Made by a program: the position numbers and the translations under genes
Shown: piece after piece, positions 44,729 through 54,509 of the stretch
Numbering within the stretch: the stretch's first letter is position 1
Layout: each line of letters opens with the position of its first letter
The notes under the pieces: generated by a model
The model's database searches: none
Told to the model about the DNA's origin: nothing
The model's input: only the letters and a program-made list of their open reading frames with translations
NCBI GenBank assembly: GCA_017633985.1
Contig: JAGBOF010000031.1
Location: 1 to 64,000, forward strand
Direction: 5' to 3'
From: Bacteroidales bacterium
Lineage (GTDB): Bacteria; Bacteroidota; Bacteroidia; Bacteroidales; P3
Length of the DNA stretch: 64,000 nucleotides

Positions 44729-44766
44729 CCGTGAAATAAAACATTATTTTATTTTCACGGAATTTT
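44729..44766 (+). terminator. Terminator after the M28-like gene
   Basis: CCGTGAAATAAAA pairs with TTTTATTTTCACGG (one bulge) and is followed by AATTTTATAA, between the stop at 44675 and the DUF3276 promoter. Confidence 0.6.
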
Positions 44767-44786
44767 ATAATTAGAAAAATTTTTTA

Positions 44787-44794
44787 TAACTTTG
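44787..44794 (+). promoter_or_regulatory. -7 box of the DUF3276-parAB operon
   Basis: TAACTTTG followed by GCAACC, 26 bp before the ATG at 44821. Confidence 0.65.
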
Positions 44795-44820
44795 CAACCT
44801 TAATTTAACATATAAAAGAA

Positions 44821-45147
44821 ATGAATAACAGAGAAGAAAATTTAAGAGAAGAAGTTTATACAAAAGCTCTTAAGGCGGGAAAGAGAACTTATTTCTTTGA
44901 TGTAAAACAAACTAAAAACAAAGAAAAATATCTTGTTATAACTGAAAGTAAAAAGGTTTTTAACCAAACTGACGGGTCGTTTGATTACGACAAACATAAA
45001 ATCTTTTTGTACAAAGAGGACTACGAGAAGTTTTTAAATACATTGGACAATGTGATTGAGTACATTAAAACCGGTATTGCATTGAAAGAAGAAGTTGATG
45101 CAAAGAGAAACGGCGCAGACTCATTCACGGATGATTTGAAATATTGA
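44821..45147 (+). CDS. DUF3276 (PUR-type nucleic acid binding) protein
   Basis: A 108-residue protein with a single PUR repeat. RTYFFDVKQTKNKEKYLVITESK and KIFLYKEDYEKFLNTLD are the beta-sheet and helix of the PUR fold found in Borrelia BpuR and many Bacteroidetes. It probably binds single-stranded DNA or RNA. The parA gene starts 15 bp downstream, so it leads the partition operon. Confidence 0.85.
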   Translation: MNNREENLREEVYTKALKAGKRTYFFDVKQTKNKEKYLVITESKKVFNQTDGSFDYDKHKIFLYKEDYEKFLNTLDNVIEYIKTGIALKEEVDAKRNGADSFTDDLKY

Positions 45148-45162
45148 TTCCGATATTTTTAT

Positions 45163-45966
45163 ATGATGGCAAAGATAATTGCAATAGCAAATCAAAAAGG
45201 CGGTGTGGGTAAAACCACCACTGCAATTAATTTGGCGGCATCCCTTGCAATAATGGAAAGAAAAACATTGTTGATAGATGCCGACCCGCAGGCAAATGCG
45301 TCTTCGGGATTGGGGGTTGATCCCGATGCTTTGCAAACCAGTGTATACGAATGCATGATTAATTCTGCGGATACCAAACAAGCAATAGTTCAAACAACAA
45401 CTCCCAATTTGGATTTGTTACCTGCGAGGATTGATTTGGTAGGTGCCGAAATAGAATTGACCAAAGCCGAAGGCAGGGAATACAAATTAAGAAGCGTTAT
45501 ATCACCTGTAAAAAATGATTACGAATATATTATTATTGATTGCTCACCTTCTTTGGGTCTTGTGACAATTAATGCTTTTGTTGCGGCAGACAGTATAATT
45601 ATTCCAGTACAATGCCAATATTTCGCATTGGAAGGTTTGGGTAAACTGTTAAATACGATCAAAATCGTGCAGAGCAGTCTGAATAAATCATTGGATATAG
45701 AGGGTATTTTGCTTACAATGTTTGATACGAGGTTGAGATTGAATAAGCAGGTTGCCGAAGATGTACGCCGTCATTTGAAACAGTTGGTTTTCGATACAAT
45801 TATATATAATAATGTAAAACTTGCCGAGGCTCCTTCGCACGGTTTAAGCGCCGTTATGTATGATGCCAACTCTACGGGAGCGATTAATTATATGAATTTG
45901 GCGGAAGAAATAATAAGCAGGGAACATCCTGCGGAGGATATTTCACAAACGCAAAACGAGCAATAA
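45163..45966 (+). CDS. parA: Chromosome partition ATPase ParA (Soj)
   Basis: A 267-residue Walker-type ATPase that, with ParB and parS sites, segregates the chromosome. The deviant Walker [18 protein letters not shown] is at the N-terminus, [11 protein letters not shown] follows, and [16 protein letters not shown] is the Walker B region. A second ATG lies immediately after the first. parB starts 1 bp after its stop. No obvious parS palindrome was seen in the window. Confidence 0.95.
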   Translation: MMAKIIAIANQKGGVGKTTTAINLAASLAIMERKTLLIDADPQANASSGLGVDPDALQTSVYECMINSADTKQAIVQTTTPNLDLLPARIDLVGAEIELTKAEGREYKLRSVISPVKNDYEYIIIDCSPSLGLVTINAFVAADSIIIPVQCQYFALEGLGKLLNTIKIVQSSLNKSLDIEGILLTMFDTRLRLNKQVAEDVRRHLKQLVFDTIIYNNVKLAEAPSHGLSAVMYDANSTGAINYMNLAEEIISREHPAEDISQTQNEQ

Positions 45967-45967
45967 T

Positions 45968-46858
45968 ATGACTAAAATGAAATCACCTGCCTTGGGTAAA
46001 GGATTGGAAGCCCTTTTGGGAAGTATTGATAAAAATTCCGTAAAAACGGAAGATAAGAAAGCGGAAATCAATGCTGAAATAGCGTATATTCCTTTAAGCG
46101 ATATAATTCCCAATCCCGAACAGCCGAGAAAAGAATTTGATGAGCAGTCATTGCAGGAACTGGCAATGAGTATTAAAGAAAACGGCGTTATTGTTCCTAT
46201 TACGGTGAACAAACACGGCGGTAAATACATGATAATCGCAGGTGAAAGACGTTTCCGTGCAAGCAAGCAGGCAGGATTGAAAGAAATTCCGGCATACATA
46301 CGTGTTGTAACCGAGCAACAGTCAATGCAGATGGCGTTGATTGAAAATATCCAAAGGGAAGACCTTAATGCCATGGAGATAGCCCTTTCCATGAAAGCCC
46401 TATGCGAACAGACGGGATTGTCTCATCAGGAACTCGGCAATAAATTAGGTAAAAGCCGCTCCAATGTCGCAAACTATATACGTCTGTTGAATTTGCCTGC
46501 GGAGATTCAACTCTCTATCCGTGCTGATGAACTTTCTATGGGACATGCAAGGGCATTGATTGCCTTGGAGGATGAAAAGCAGCAGATAGAACTTGTAAGA
46601 AAAATAATCAAGGACGGATTGAGCGTAAGGGAAGTGGAATCCGCCGTAAAGAAACTTAAAGAGGCGGAAGTGAAAACTAAAACCAATCAGAAGAAACAAC
46701 TTCCGCAATTGCACAATGAATTTGTCACGGCGATGACGGAGCGTTTGCAAACACCTATAACCGTTAAGCGTTCCCAGAGAGGCAAAGGCACGATAACCAT
46801 TGCATTTAAGAATGATAAGGAGTTCGAACGTATAGTATCCTTATTGAAAAATAAATAA
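45968..46858 (+). CDS. parB: Chromosome partition protein ParB
   Basis: A 296-residue ParB/Spo0J family protein. LGKGLEALLGS at the N-terminus is the ParA-stimulating segment. The CTPase/NTP-binding region contains ENGVIVPITV and the GERRFRASKQAGL box. The helix-turn-helix region follows (LGKSRSNVANYIRLLNLP), with a C-terminal dimerisation domain (RGKGTITIAFKNDKEFERI). It lies in the DUF3276-parA-parB-DUF5683 order common in Bacteroidetes. Confidence 0.95.
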   Translation: MTKMKSPALGKGLEALLGSIDKNSVKTEDKKAEINAEIAYIPLSDIIPNPEQPRKEFDEQSLQELAMSIKENGVIVPITVNKHGGKYMIIAGERRFRASKQAGLKEIPAYIRVVTEQQSMQMALIENIQREDLNAMEIALSMKALCEQTGLSHQELGNKLGKSRSNVANYIRLLNLPAEIQLSIRADELSMGHARALIALEDEKQQIELVRKIIKDGLSVREVESAVKKLKEAEVKTKTNQKKQLPQLHNEFVTAMTERLQTPITVKRSQRGKGTITIAFKNDKEFERIVSLLKNK

Positions 46859-46867
46859 CCGTTGCGG

Positions 46868-47464
46868 ATGAAAACGAAATTTTTATTTCTTATCATCCTT
46901 TCTTTTTTTGTTATTGCGGATTTGTTTCCGCAGACGGATTCCGTAAGTACTGATATAGGAGTAATAACTTACGATACTTTGGAGGTGAGCAATGCAAACA
47001 CGGTGATGCATTCCCCTAAAAAAGCGGTATTGTTATCAACCTTTATCCCCGGAGCAGGTCAAATTTACAACAAACAGGCATGGAAAGTTCCTGTTATATA
47101 TGCCGCTGCGGCGGGAGTGACTTATTTTGCCGTGACAAACGGTAAAAACCGCGTGAAGTTCAAGAATGAATACTACAACCGTATAAACGGGAATACGGAT
47201 GACTTGTTGGAAGATTATGTGTCGTATACTAATGACGGTATATATAATCTTTATAACGCATATAAGAGCAATTTTCAGTTAAGCCTGATTGTCGGAGTAG
47301 CCTTTTATTTGATTCAAGTCGTAGATGCTTATGTTTACGGACATTTATTCAGTTTTGATTTGTCTGAAGACCTTTCCATGTCGGTGGCACCGTGCTATAT
47401 TCCTTCATCTTCACGTTCCGTGAATTCGGGTTCACTTGGCATTTCATTGAATTGGCGTTTTTGA
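46868..47464 (+). CDS. DUF5683 membrane protein
   Basis: About 198 residues from the ATG at 46868; an in-frame TTG lies at 46862. A signal peptide ends near DLFPQ. The family core PGAGQIYNKQAWKVPVIYAA with hydrophobic segments follows, then the C-terminal SFDLSEDLSMSVAPCY. It is a conserved neighbour of parB in Bacteroidetes with unknown function, and 9 bp separate it from parB. Confidence 0.85.
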   Translation: MKTKFLFLIILSFFVIADLFPQTDSVSTDIGVITYDTLEVSNANTVMHSPKKAVLLSTFIPGAGQIYNKQAWKVPVIYAAAAGVTYFAVTNGKNRVKFKNEYYNRINGNTDDLLEDYVSYTNDGIYNLYNAYKSNFQLSLIVGVAFYLIQVVDAYVYGHLFSFDLSEDLSMSVAPCYIPSSSRSVNSGSLGISLNWRF

Positions 47465-47507
47465 TTGATGTCTCAATCTCCGAAAGGATTAAAAACGTAA
47501 ATTGGAT

Positions 47508-48281
47508 ATGTTAGTTGCATTGATTCAAACTCAAATATATGATTACGATACGCAAAAGAATCTGAAGAATCTGACGGATATTACAAACAATTTGTCAAAA
47601 GACACGGATTGGGTGATATTCCCCGAAATGTTTCTGACGGGCTTTGTTACCGATACTTCTTTGTGTGAAAAAAGTCAGACGGACGGCTTATCTTTTTTGC
47701 GGGAACTGGCAAAGAAATTTTCATGTGCCGCAGAAGGGTCATTGTTTATACAGGAAAACGGGAAATACCTTAACCGCCATTATTTTATCACGCCTGCGGC
47801 GGAGGATTATTATGATAAAAACAAACTGTTTTCGCTTTCCGACGAAGCAAAGATATTGACAAACGGAACCAAACCGTCAATAGTCAATTATAACGGATGG
47901 AAAATTAATTTGAAAACATGTTATGATGTCAGGTTTTGCGATATTTGCAAAAACAACTTCATGGGCGGGGAATTTATGTATGATGTTATGACATTTGTTG
48001 CATCTTGGCCGTCAAACAGAAGCAGTCAGTGGAAAATTCTTTTGCAGGCACGGGCAATAGAAAATATGAGTTATGTTATAGGTGTTAACAGATGCGGAAC
48101 CGATTCATCGGGATTGCTGTACAGCGGGGACAGTTGCATTGTCAATACCAAAGGTGAGTTTTTGGAAAAGTTGCCCGAATCCACGGCGGACATACATTAT
48201 TATAATATAGATAAGGATTACCTGGATAAGCAGCGTAAAAAATTCCCTGTACACAAGGATTGGCAGGATATTCAGCGGTAA
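47508..48281 (+). CDS. Carbon-nitrogen hydrolase (nitrilase family, omega-amidase-like)
   Basis: About 257 residues from the ATG at 47508. The catalytic triad is visible: Glu in IFPEMFLTGF (near 42), Lys in YDKNKLFSL (near 107) and Cys in LKTCYDVRF (near 140). The C-terminal GDSCIVNTKGEFLEKL fits the fold. Omega-amidase activity (keto-acid amides) is the usual annotation of Bacteroidetes members; the substrate is inferred. Last gene before a convergent terminator array. Confidence 0.87.
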   Translation: MLVALIQTQIYDYDTQKNLKNLTDITNNLSKDTDWVIFPEMFLTGFVTDTSLCEKSQTDGLSFLRELAKKFSCAAEGSLFIQENGKYLNRHYFITPAAEDYYDKNKLFSLSDEAKILTNGTKPSIVNYNGWKINLKTCYDVRFCDICKNNFMGGEFMYDVMTFVASWPSNRSSQWKILLQARAIENMSYVIGVNRCGTDSSGLLYSGDSCIVNTKGEFLEKLPESTADIHYYNIDKDYLDKQRKKFPVHKDWQDIQR

Positions 48282-48321
48282 TTTTTTGCCTTTGTAACTA
48301 ATTGAAAATCATGATACATTA

Positions 48322-48416
48322 AAAGGCTGAAAAAATAAGCCTTAAAAAAATATTAATCAGGCTGATTAATAAAATAATACGGCGTATTAATTTTTTTTTA
48401 CGCCGTATTATTTTTG
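48322..48416. repeat. 21-bp register array with bidirectional terminator hairpin
   Basis: Units begin at 48334, 48355, 48376 and 48397 (all 21 bp). Palindromes: AAGGCT / AGCCTT, ATTAATCAG / CTGATTAAT, and AATACGGCGTA / TACGCCGTATT with a T-run (48376-48416). It lies between the convergent nitrilase and gcvP genes, where it can terminate both. Confidence 0.82.
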
Positions 48417-48430
48417 TAAGATATAATTTG

Positions 48431-51271
48431 CTATTCAGCCCAAGCGATAACAAGGTTACGGTCTCCGTAAGCGTCATCAACTTTTGAGCATCCTGGCCAA
48501 TATTTATCATCATAAGGCAACGGGAATGCAGCCTGCTGACGTGTGTAAGGTCTGTCCCATGTGTCGGCACATACGACTTGCATAGTGTGAGGGGCATTCA
48601 TAACCACGTTATTGTCTTTTGCAGCCTTTCCGTCCTCAATTTCTTTGATTTCTTTACGGATTTGAATCAATGCATCGCACAAACGGTCCAATTCACTAAG
48701 CGGTTCGCTCTCGGTAGGTTCTATCATAAGCGTACCGTGTACAGGGAATGCAACCGTAGGAGCATGGAAACCGTAGTCCATCAGACGTTTGGCAACGTCA
48801 CCGCACTGAACACCGCTTGAAAGTGAGAATTGGTTGCAATCAAGTATAAACTCGTGTGCGCACATTCCCTTTGCACCCGTGTAAAGTATGTTATAGTGAC
48901 CTTCCAAACGTTTACGCATATAGTTAGCATTAAGTATTGCGTACTGGGTTGCGGCTTTCAAACCGTCACGTCCTAACATCATCAAGTAAGCATAGGAGAT
49001 AGGGAACAGCATAGCCGAACCGAAGCCTGATTCTGCAACAGGTGATCCGCATTTACCGCCTGTTTGCATTATTGAATGGTTAGGTAAATAGTCTTTTAAC
49101 ATATCCGAACAAGCGATAGGGCCTACTCCGGGACCGCCGCCGCCGTGAGGCATTGCAAATGTCTTGTGAAGATTCAAATGGCATACGTCAGCACCCATGT
49201 AACCAGGTCCTGTAAGACCTACCTGTGCGTTCATATTGGCGCCGTCCATATAAACCAAACCGCCGTTATCGTGAATAATCTTTATAATGTCCAAGATTCT
49301 TTCTTCAAACACTCCGTGAGTGGAAGGATATGTGATCATCAAGCAGGAAAGTCTGTCTTTGTTTTCTTCAGCCTTTGCTTTCAAATCGTCAACGTCTATT
49401 TCACCGTCGGCGGTTGATTTAACAACGATGATATCCATACCCGCCATAGCTGCACTTGCTGGATTGGTTCCGTGAGCTGATGCAGGAATCAAGCAAATAG
49501 TGCGGTGAGCCATACCGTTAGCGCGTTGGTAGTTGCGGATTGTGGTCAAACCAGCATATTCTCCCGCAGCACCCGAATTAGGTTGGAAACTTACTTTGGC
49601 AAATCCCGTGATCTTGCAAAGAATGTCGTTCATGTTGTCAATCATTTCCAAGTATCCTTCGGTCTGATCTTTAGGTGCGAAAGGATGAACGTTTGTAAAT
49701 TCAGGCCAAGTGAAAGGTATCATTTCCATTGCGGCATTCAGTTTCATCGTACACGAGCCAAGAGGAATCATTGCGCGGTTCAAAGAAAGGTCTTTTACTT
49801 CCAATTTCTTCAAATAGCGCATCATCTCCGTCTCTGAATGATATAAGGAGAAAACTTTCTGTGTCAAATAAGCGCTTGTACGTTTTAGTTCGGCAGGAAT
49901 AACTTCCGATTTGCTCAATTCTTTTACTTCTGCAGCTTTCTTGCCGCCTGCTGCCTCTGCAAATACTTGTAATATTTCATTAACATCAGCCAATGATGTG
50001 GTTTCGTCAAGAGATATTCCTATTGTATCGGCATCTATCAAGCGGAAGTTCATTTGGTGTTTCAACGCTTCGTTTAAAACATCCTGCGCAGCGATAGGAG
50101 TAGCAAAACGTAGGGTATCAAAGTAAACGTTATTCAATTGTTTGAATCCGTATTGTGCAGCGTTTTCTGCAAGAGTCAATGCCAAAGCATGAATATCCTG
50201 TGCAATTGCTTTAATGCCTTCTGGACCGTGATAAGCTGCGTATTGTGCCGATACGATAGCCATCAATGCCGTTGCAGTACATATATTGGATGTTGCTTTA
50301 TCACGTTTGATGTGTTGCTCTCTTGTTTGAAGTGCCAAACGGAATGCTTTGTTGCCTTGTTTGTCCAAAGTAAGACCGATTATTCTTCCCGGAATATTTC
50401 TTTTGAACTCTTCGGTGCAAGCCATAAATGCAGCGGAAGGACCGCCGAAGCCCATAGGATTTCCGAAACGCTGCGCAGTACCCGTAACTGCGTCTGCACC
50501 TAATTCACCCGGAGCAACAAGCAATGCAAGTGATAATAAATCCGCACTGACTGCTACTTTAACGCCCGCATTGTGCGCATCGGCTATGAATTGTTTGTAA
50601 TCATTAACCTGACCGAAGCAATCAGGATACTGAACTATTGCTCCGTAGAACGTATTGTCCAATTTAACGCTCTGTGCGTTGCCTATAACCAACTCGATAT
50701 CCTTCGGCAAAGCACGTGTTTTCATAACGTCAATGCATTGAGGGAAAAGATTCTCGTCAATGAAGAACTTATTAACGTTATCCTTCACTTGCTGACGGCT
50801 TCTTGAGTAAAAGAACATAAGCATAGCCTCTGCATCTGCAGTAGCTTCGTCAAGCAAAGAACAGTTAGCCAACGGCATGCCTGTCATAGATGCAATAAGG
50901 GTTTGGAATGTGAACAAAGCTTCCAAACGTCCCTGTGAAATTTCTGCTTGATACGGAGTATAGGAAGTATACCATCCGGGATTTTCCAAAATATTCCTCT
51001 GCAAAACTGCGGGTAATATGGTATTGTAGTAACCCATACCTATATAAGAACGGTATATCTTGTTTTTGGCAGCAATAGCCTTGATATGGTTAAGATATTC
51101 GAATTCGTTCATACCTTCTGGCAAATCCAAATCATTTTTTAGGCGGATTTGTTGCGGAATGGTCTTGTCTATTAGCTCATCTATGGATTTTACTCCGATA
51201 GTCTGAAGCATTTTCTTAACGTCTTCGGTTTGCGGACCGTTATGACGCATTGCAAAATTATTTGTTATCAT
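48431..51271 (-). CDS. gcvP: Glycine dehydrogenase (decarboxylating), P-protein
   Basis: A 946-residue homodimer-type P-protein of the glycine cleavage system, which decarboxylates glycine and loads the aminomethyl group onto H-protein. FAMRHNGPQTEDVKKML at the N-terminus and the PLP lysine motif LHKTFAMPHGGGGPG near residue 700 are intact. GvcH and GcvT are not in the window. There is no glycine riboswitch in the 60-bp leader. Confidence 0.97.
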   Translation of the reverse strand: MITNNFAMRHNGPQTEDVKKMLQTIGVKSIDELIDKTIPQQIRLKNDLDLPEGMNEFEYLNHIKAIAAKNKIYRSYIGMGYYNTILPAVLQRNILENPGWYTSYTPYQAEISQGRLEALFTFQTLIASMTGMPLANCSLLDEATADAEAMLMFFYSRSRQQVKDNVNKFFIDENLFPQCIDVMKTRALPKDIELVIGNAQSVKLDNTFYGAIVQYPDCFGQVNDYKQFIADAHNAGVKVAVSADLLSLALLVAPGELGADAVTGTAQRFGNPMGFGGPSAAFMACTEEFKRNIPGRIIGLTLDKQGNKAFRLALQTREQHIKRDKATSNICTATALMAIVSAQYAAYHGPEGIKAIAQDIHALALTLAENAAQYGFKQLNNVYFDTLRFATPIAAQDVLNEALKHQMNFRLIDADTIGISLDETTSLADVNEILQVFAEAAGGKKAAEVKELSKSEVIPAELKRTSAYLTQKVFSLYHSETEMMRYLKKLEVKDLSLNRAMIPLGSCTMKLNAAMEMIPFTWPEFTNVHPFAPKDQTEGYLEMIDNMNDILCKITGFAKVSFQPNSGAAGEYAGLTTIRNYQRANGMAHRTICLIPASAHGTNPASAAMAGMDIIVVKSTADGEIDVDDLKAKAEENKDRLSCLMITYPSTHGVFEERILDIIKIIHDNGGLVYMDGANMNAQVGLTGPGYMGADVCHLNLHKTFAMPHGGGGPGVGPIACSDMLKDYLPNHSIMQTGGKCGSPVAESGFGSAMLFPISYAYLMMLGRDGLKAATQYAILNANYMRKRLEGHYNILYTGAKGMCAHEFILDCNQFSLSSGVQCGDVAKRLMDYGFHAPTVAFPVHGTLMIEPTESEPLSELDRLCDALIQIRKEIKEIEDGKAAKDNNVVMNAPHTMQVVCADTWDRPYTRQQAAFPLPYDDKYWPGCSKVDDAYGDRNLVIAWAE

Positions 51272-51314
51272 TCTGATTATACTTTTGTTTATTTTTAACT
51301 TTCAAATAAGACTG

Positions 51315-51322
51315 CAAAAATA
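51315..51322 (-). promoter_or_regulatory. -7 box of gcvP
   Basis: TATTTTTG on the minus strand followed by GCAGTC, 44 bp before the gcvP ATG. Confidence 0.5.
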
Positions 51323-51389
51323 CAAAAACTTTTGAAATCAAGCATAAAAAAACACACTAAATCTTACCGTCAAATTGCATTAAAAAATT

Positions 51390-51473
51390 AAGACGCCGTT
51401 TTACGAAATTAATCTGCGTGATTAATAAAATAATACGGCGTAAAAATTTATTAAAACGCCTTAATATTTTACC
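51390..51473. repeat. 21-bp register array
   Basis: Units begin at 51390, 51411, 51432 and 51453, exactly 21 bp: AAGACGCCGTTTTA, AATCTGCGTGATTA, AATACGGCGTAAAA and AAAACGCCTTAATA. The array separates the divergent gcvP and T9SS genes. Confidence 0.85.
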
Positions 51474-51535
51474 CGAATGTATATTGCTGATTATAAAAAT
51501 GTTGCAAGGGTGTAAAAAATGTGAAAAAAATGTAC

Positions 51536-51543
51536 TAATTTTG
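51536..51543 (+). promoter_or_regulatory. -7 box of the small T9SS gene
   Basis: TAATTTTG followed by GCACC, 25-37 bp before the alternative starts at 51569 and 51581. Confidence 0.55.
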
Positions 51544-51568
51544 CACCTTAAAACATTAACAAATTAAC

Positions 51569-52285
51569 ATGTTAAAGCAAATGAAGAAAAAAGTTTTATT
51601 ATTGGCATTGACCATTTTGGGAATGGAAGGTCTGTCTTGGGCACAACAGACAGAAGGAACTTCAAACGTTAAATCGTTAGGCGCAACGGTAACCGTTGTC
51701 AGCAGAGGTGAGCAGGAATTTGCAGAAAACGGCGGAGCGATACGGGATCTTACCGTAAAAATAACTCCTGACGAAGGTACACAAACTACGGCAGCCCTTT
51801 GTTTTCAAAAAGGTGAGATGGAATTCTATAATACAGGCGGATATTCTGCATTGGAAATGTTCAATCTTTATGAAGATGCTTATGCACAAAAGATAGGCGG
51901 AAGTATGTTCAAAGAAGGTACGTACGATACTACATTCCATTCTTTGTGGGATACGGTTGTGAATGTTATTTGGGTTTGTTGCACACAGGGAGCTGACACT
52001 ACGGTTGTTTCGCAGGATATTTCTGCATATTCGGAAACGGGAATAGCAGTTATTGACATCAACTTGAGTGTTTATCCTAATCCTGCAACAGGAAATTTAA
52101 ATATATCTTCATCTGATAACATTATTTCCTGCGAATTGATAAGCAATATGGGACAAACGGTTATGAACAAGACAGTAAATGCCGATAGTTTTATGATTAA
52201 TACTGATTTATATACAAAGGGTGTTTACTTTTTGAGATTAAGAACCGGCAAAAACACAATTCTTAAGAAAATTGTAATAGAATAG
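51569..52285 (+). CDS. Small secreted protein with T9SS type A sorting domain
   Basis: 238 residues from the first ATG; an in-frame ATG at 51581 gives a more typical signal peptide (KKKVLLLALTILGM, cleavage near SWAQ). The mature part before the tail is only about 130 residues and matches no family I know; VKITPDEGTQTTAALCF and the paired Cys in WVCCTQG may be structural. The C-terminus (about 160-238) is a normal sorting domain: NLSVYPNPATGNLNI, then YTKGVYFLRLR and KIVIE. Confidence 0.82.
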   Translation: MLKQMKKKVLLLALTILGMEGLSWAQQTEGTSNVKSLGATVTVVSRGEQEFAENGGAIRDLTVKITPDEGTQTTAALCFQKGEMEFYNTGGYSALEMFNLYEDAYAQKIGGSMFKEGTYDTTFHSLWDTVVNVIWVCCTQGADTTVVSQDISAYSETGIAVIDINLSVYPNPATGNLNISSSDNIISCELISNMGQTVMNKTVNADSFMINTDLYTKGVYFLRLRTGKNTILKKIVIE

Positions 52286-52357
52286 GTTTATATATCGGTG
52301 CATCTTAATATCGGAAGATGCGCTATATAGGCGGAGTAAAAGGCAGTTTACAAGAAT

Positions 52358-52397
52358 AAAACGGCGTTTCATTTTACTGAAACGCCGTTTTATTTTT
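52358..52397. terminator. Bidirectional terminator between T9SS gene and metG
   Basis: A perfect 13-bp stem AAAACGGCGTTTC / GAAACGCCGTTTT with an 8-nt loop is followed by TATTTTTG; the opposite strand has A/T-rich ends too. The two arms start 21 bp apart (52358 and 52379), as in the 21-bp arrays. Confidence 0.85.
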
Positions 52398-52450
52398 GCA
52401 ATATTATATCCTACGATCCTTATATTATAAACTATGCGGATAATAAGCCG

Positions 52451-54505
52451 TTATCTTACACTGCAGCCCGCATTGAAAGGCTTTTCAGGAGTTACGAATG
52501 ACAGTTCACCCAATGCATTTTCAGCCATCAGTATCATGCCTTGGCTTTCTATGCCTTTGAGTTGTTTAGGAGCAAGATTAACAAGTACGCATACGCGTTT
52601 ACCTATAATATCTTCGGGTTTGTAATGCTCGGCTATGCCGCTGACGATAGTACGCTGGTCAATGCCCGTATCAACTTTGAGTTTCAAAAGTTTTTTTGTC
52701 TTTGCCACTTTCTCCGCTTCCAATATCACGCCCGTACGAATGTCCATTTTTTCAAACAGATCAAATTGTATATTTTCTTTTTGCGGTTCTGCGGCAGTGT
52801 TGTTAAGTTCGTTTTGTTTTTTACTCTCGTTAAGTTTGTCTATTTGCTTTTGTATTGCCTCGTCTTCTATTCTTTCAAACAATAATTCGGCAGGATTAAT
52901 AGGTGAATTGACACTTAAAATATCTATGTTGCCTGCCTGCGTCCATGAATTGCAGTCAAGATTTAACATTTTCTGCAATTTCTTTGCTGAAAACGGTAGG
53001 AAAGGAGAACAAAGCACTGCAAGGTTGGCACAAATCTGCAAACTGATATTCAAAACAGTTGAAGTACGCTTTTCATCAGTCTTGATAGTTTTCCAAGGCT
53101 CGTTTTCGGTTAAATATTTGTTGCCTAAACGGGCAAGATTCATAAGTTCAAACAGTGCATCACGGAATTTGTAAGTTTCAACCAACGTGCCTATTTTTTC
53201 AGGATAAGCTTTGATTTCTTCGATTGCCGCTTTGTCGGTATCGTTGAGTTCATAACTCTGCGGAACTTTGCCTTCGAAATATTTATGTGTCAAAACAACG
53301 GTACGGTTTACGAAATTACCCAAAATAGCAACCAATTCGCTGTTGTTACGTGTCTGAAAATCTTTCCAAGTAAAGTCATTGTCTTTTGTTTCAGGTGCGT
53401 TGGCACAAAGAACATAACGCAATACGTCCTGTTTGTTAGGGAAGTCTTCAAGGTATTCATTCAACCAAACAGCCCAATTGCGTGATGTGGAAATCTTATC
53501 ATTTTCCAAGTTAAGGAATTCATTAGCCGGTACGTTTTCAGGCAGGATAAATTCGCCGTGTGCTTTTAACATTGCAGGGAAAACTATACAGTGAAAAACG
53601 ATATTGTCTTTGCCGATGAAATGAACCAGTTTCGTGTCTTTGTCTTTCCACCATTTTTCCCACGAAGAGCCTAATTTTTCTATTGTATTGGAGATATATC
53701 CAATCGGGGCGTCAAACCAAACGTACAAAACCTTACCTTCCGCTCCTTCAACAGGAACTTTGATTCCCCAATCCAAATCACGGGTAACCGCTCTTGGTTG
53801 CAAGCCGTTGTCAAGCCATGATTTACACTGACCGTATACGTTTGTTTTCCATTCTTTGTGGTTTTCAAGTATCCAATCTTTCAAAAACGCTTCGTAATCA
53901 TTCAACGGCAAGAACCAATGCTTGGTTTCTTTGAGTACAGGTACGTTTCCGCTTAAAGCACTCTTGGGATTAATCAAATCGGTTGCGTTAAGCGATGATC
54001 CGCATTTCTCACACTGGTCGCCGTATGCGTGTTCGTTGCCGCATATAGGGCAGGTGCCCGTTATATATCGGTCGGCAAGAAAAGTTTTTTCCTTTTCGTC
54101 GTAATATTGTTTGGTAGTCTGTTCAATAAACTTGCCTTCATTGTAAAGTTTAGTGAAAAACTCCGAAGCAGTCTTATAATGGGTTTGGCTGGTTGTCCTT
54201 GAATACACGTCAAACGACATTCCGAAATCTTCGAATGACTTTTTGATGATTGCATGATACCTGTCCACAACGTCCTGCGGCGTACAACCTTCTTTTTTCG
54301 CCCTTATGGTAACGGGAACTCCGTGTTCGTCGCTTCCGCCTATGAAAAACAATTCTTCACCCTGCAGTCTCAAATACCTTGCATATATATCTGCGGGAAT
54401 ATAAACGCCTGCCATGTGACCGATATGTATAGGCCCGTTAGCGTAAGGCAAAGCCGTTGTAACCGTATAACGTTTGAATTTTTTTTCTTTATCAGTGTAT
54501 ATCAT
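52451..54505 (-). CDS. metG: Methionyl-tRNA synthetase
   Basis: A 684-residue class I synthetase. HIGH motif in [16 protein letters not shown] at the N-terminus; zinc knuckle with [18 protein letters not shown] near 140-160; the KMSKS loop appears as KISTSRNW near 337, a form usual in this phylum. The C-terminal tRNA-binding EMAP-like domain (about 570-684) contains [14 protein letters not shown]. Convergent with the T9SS gene across the terminator at 52358. Confidence 0.97.
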   Translation of the reverse strand: MIYTDKEKKFKRYTVTTALPYANGPIHIGHMAGVYIPADIYARYLRLQGEELFFIGGSDEHGVPVTIRAKKEGCTPQDVVDRYHAIIKKSFEDFGMSFDVYSRTTSQTHYKTASEFFTKLYNEGKFIEQTTKQYYDEKEKTFLADRYITGTCPICGNEHAYGDQCEKCGSSLNATDLINPKSALSGNVPVLKETKHWFLPLNDYEAFLKDWILENHKEWKTNVYGQCKSWLDNGLQPRAVTRDLDWGIKVPVEGAEGKVLYVWFDAPIGYISNTIEKLGSSWEKWWKDKDTKLVHFIGKDNIVFHCIVFPAMLKAHGEFILPENVPANEFLNLENDKISTSRNWAVWLNEYLEDFPNKQDVLRYVLCANAPETKDNDFTWKDFQTRNNSELVAILGNFVNRTVVLTHKYFEGKVPQSYELNDTDKAAIEEIKAYPEKIGTLVETYKFRDALFELMNLARLGNKYLTENEPWKTIKTDEKRTSTVLNISLQICANLAVLCSPFLPFSAKKLQKMLNLDCNSWTQAGNIDILSVNSPINPAELLFERIEDEAIQKQIDKLNESKKQNELNNTAAEPQKENIQFDLFEKMDIRTGVILEAEKVAKTKKLLKLKVDTGIDQRTIVSGIAEHYKPEDIIGKRVCVLVNLAPKQLKGIESQGMILMAENALGELSFVTPEKPFNAGCSVR

Positions 54506-54509
54506 AATA

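Noticed and set aside
44676-47464. parS site near parAB
   Set aside because: No sequence close to the TGTTTCACGTGAAACA palindrome was seen; only a partial TGTTTCACTT occurs at about 16359.
51272-51314. Glycine riboswitch before gcvP
   Set aside because: The leader is about 45 nt from the -7 box, too short for the aptamer.
52391-52398. TATTTTTG as a plus-strand promoter
   Set aside because: It is the T-tail of the terminator hairpin, and the next gene is on the other strand.
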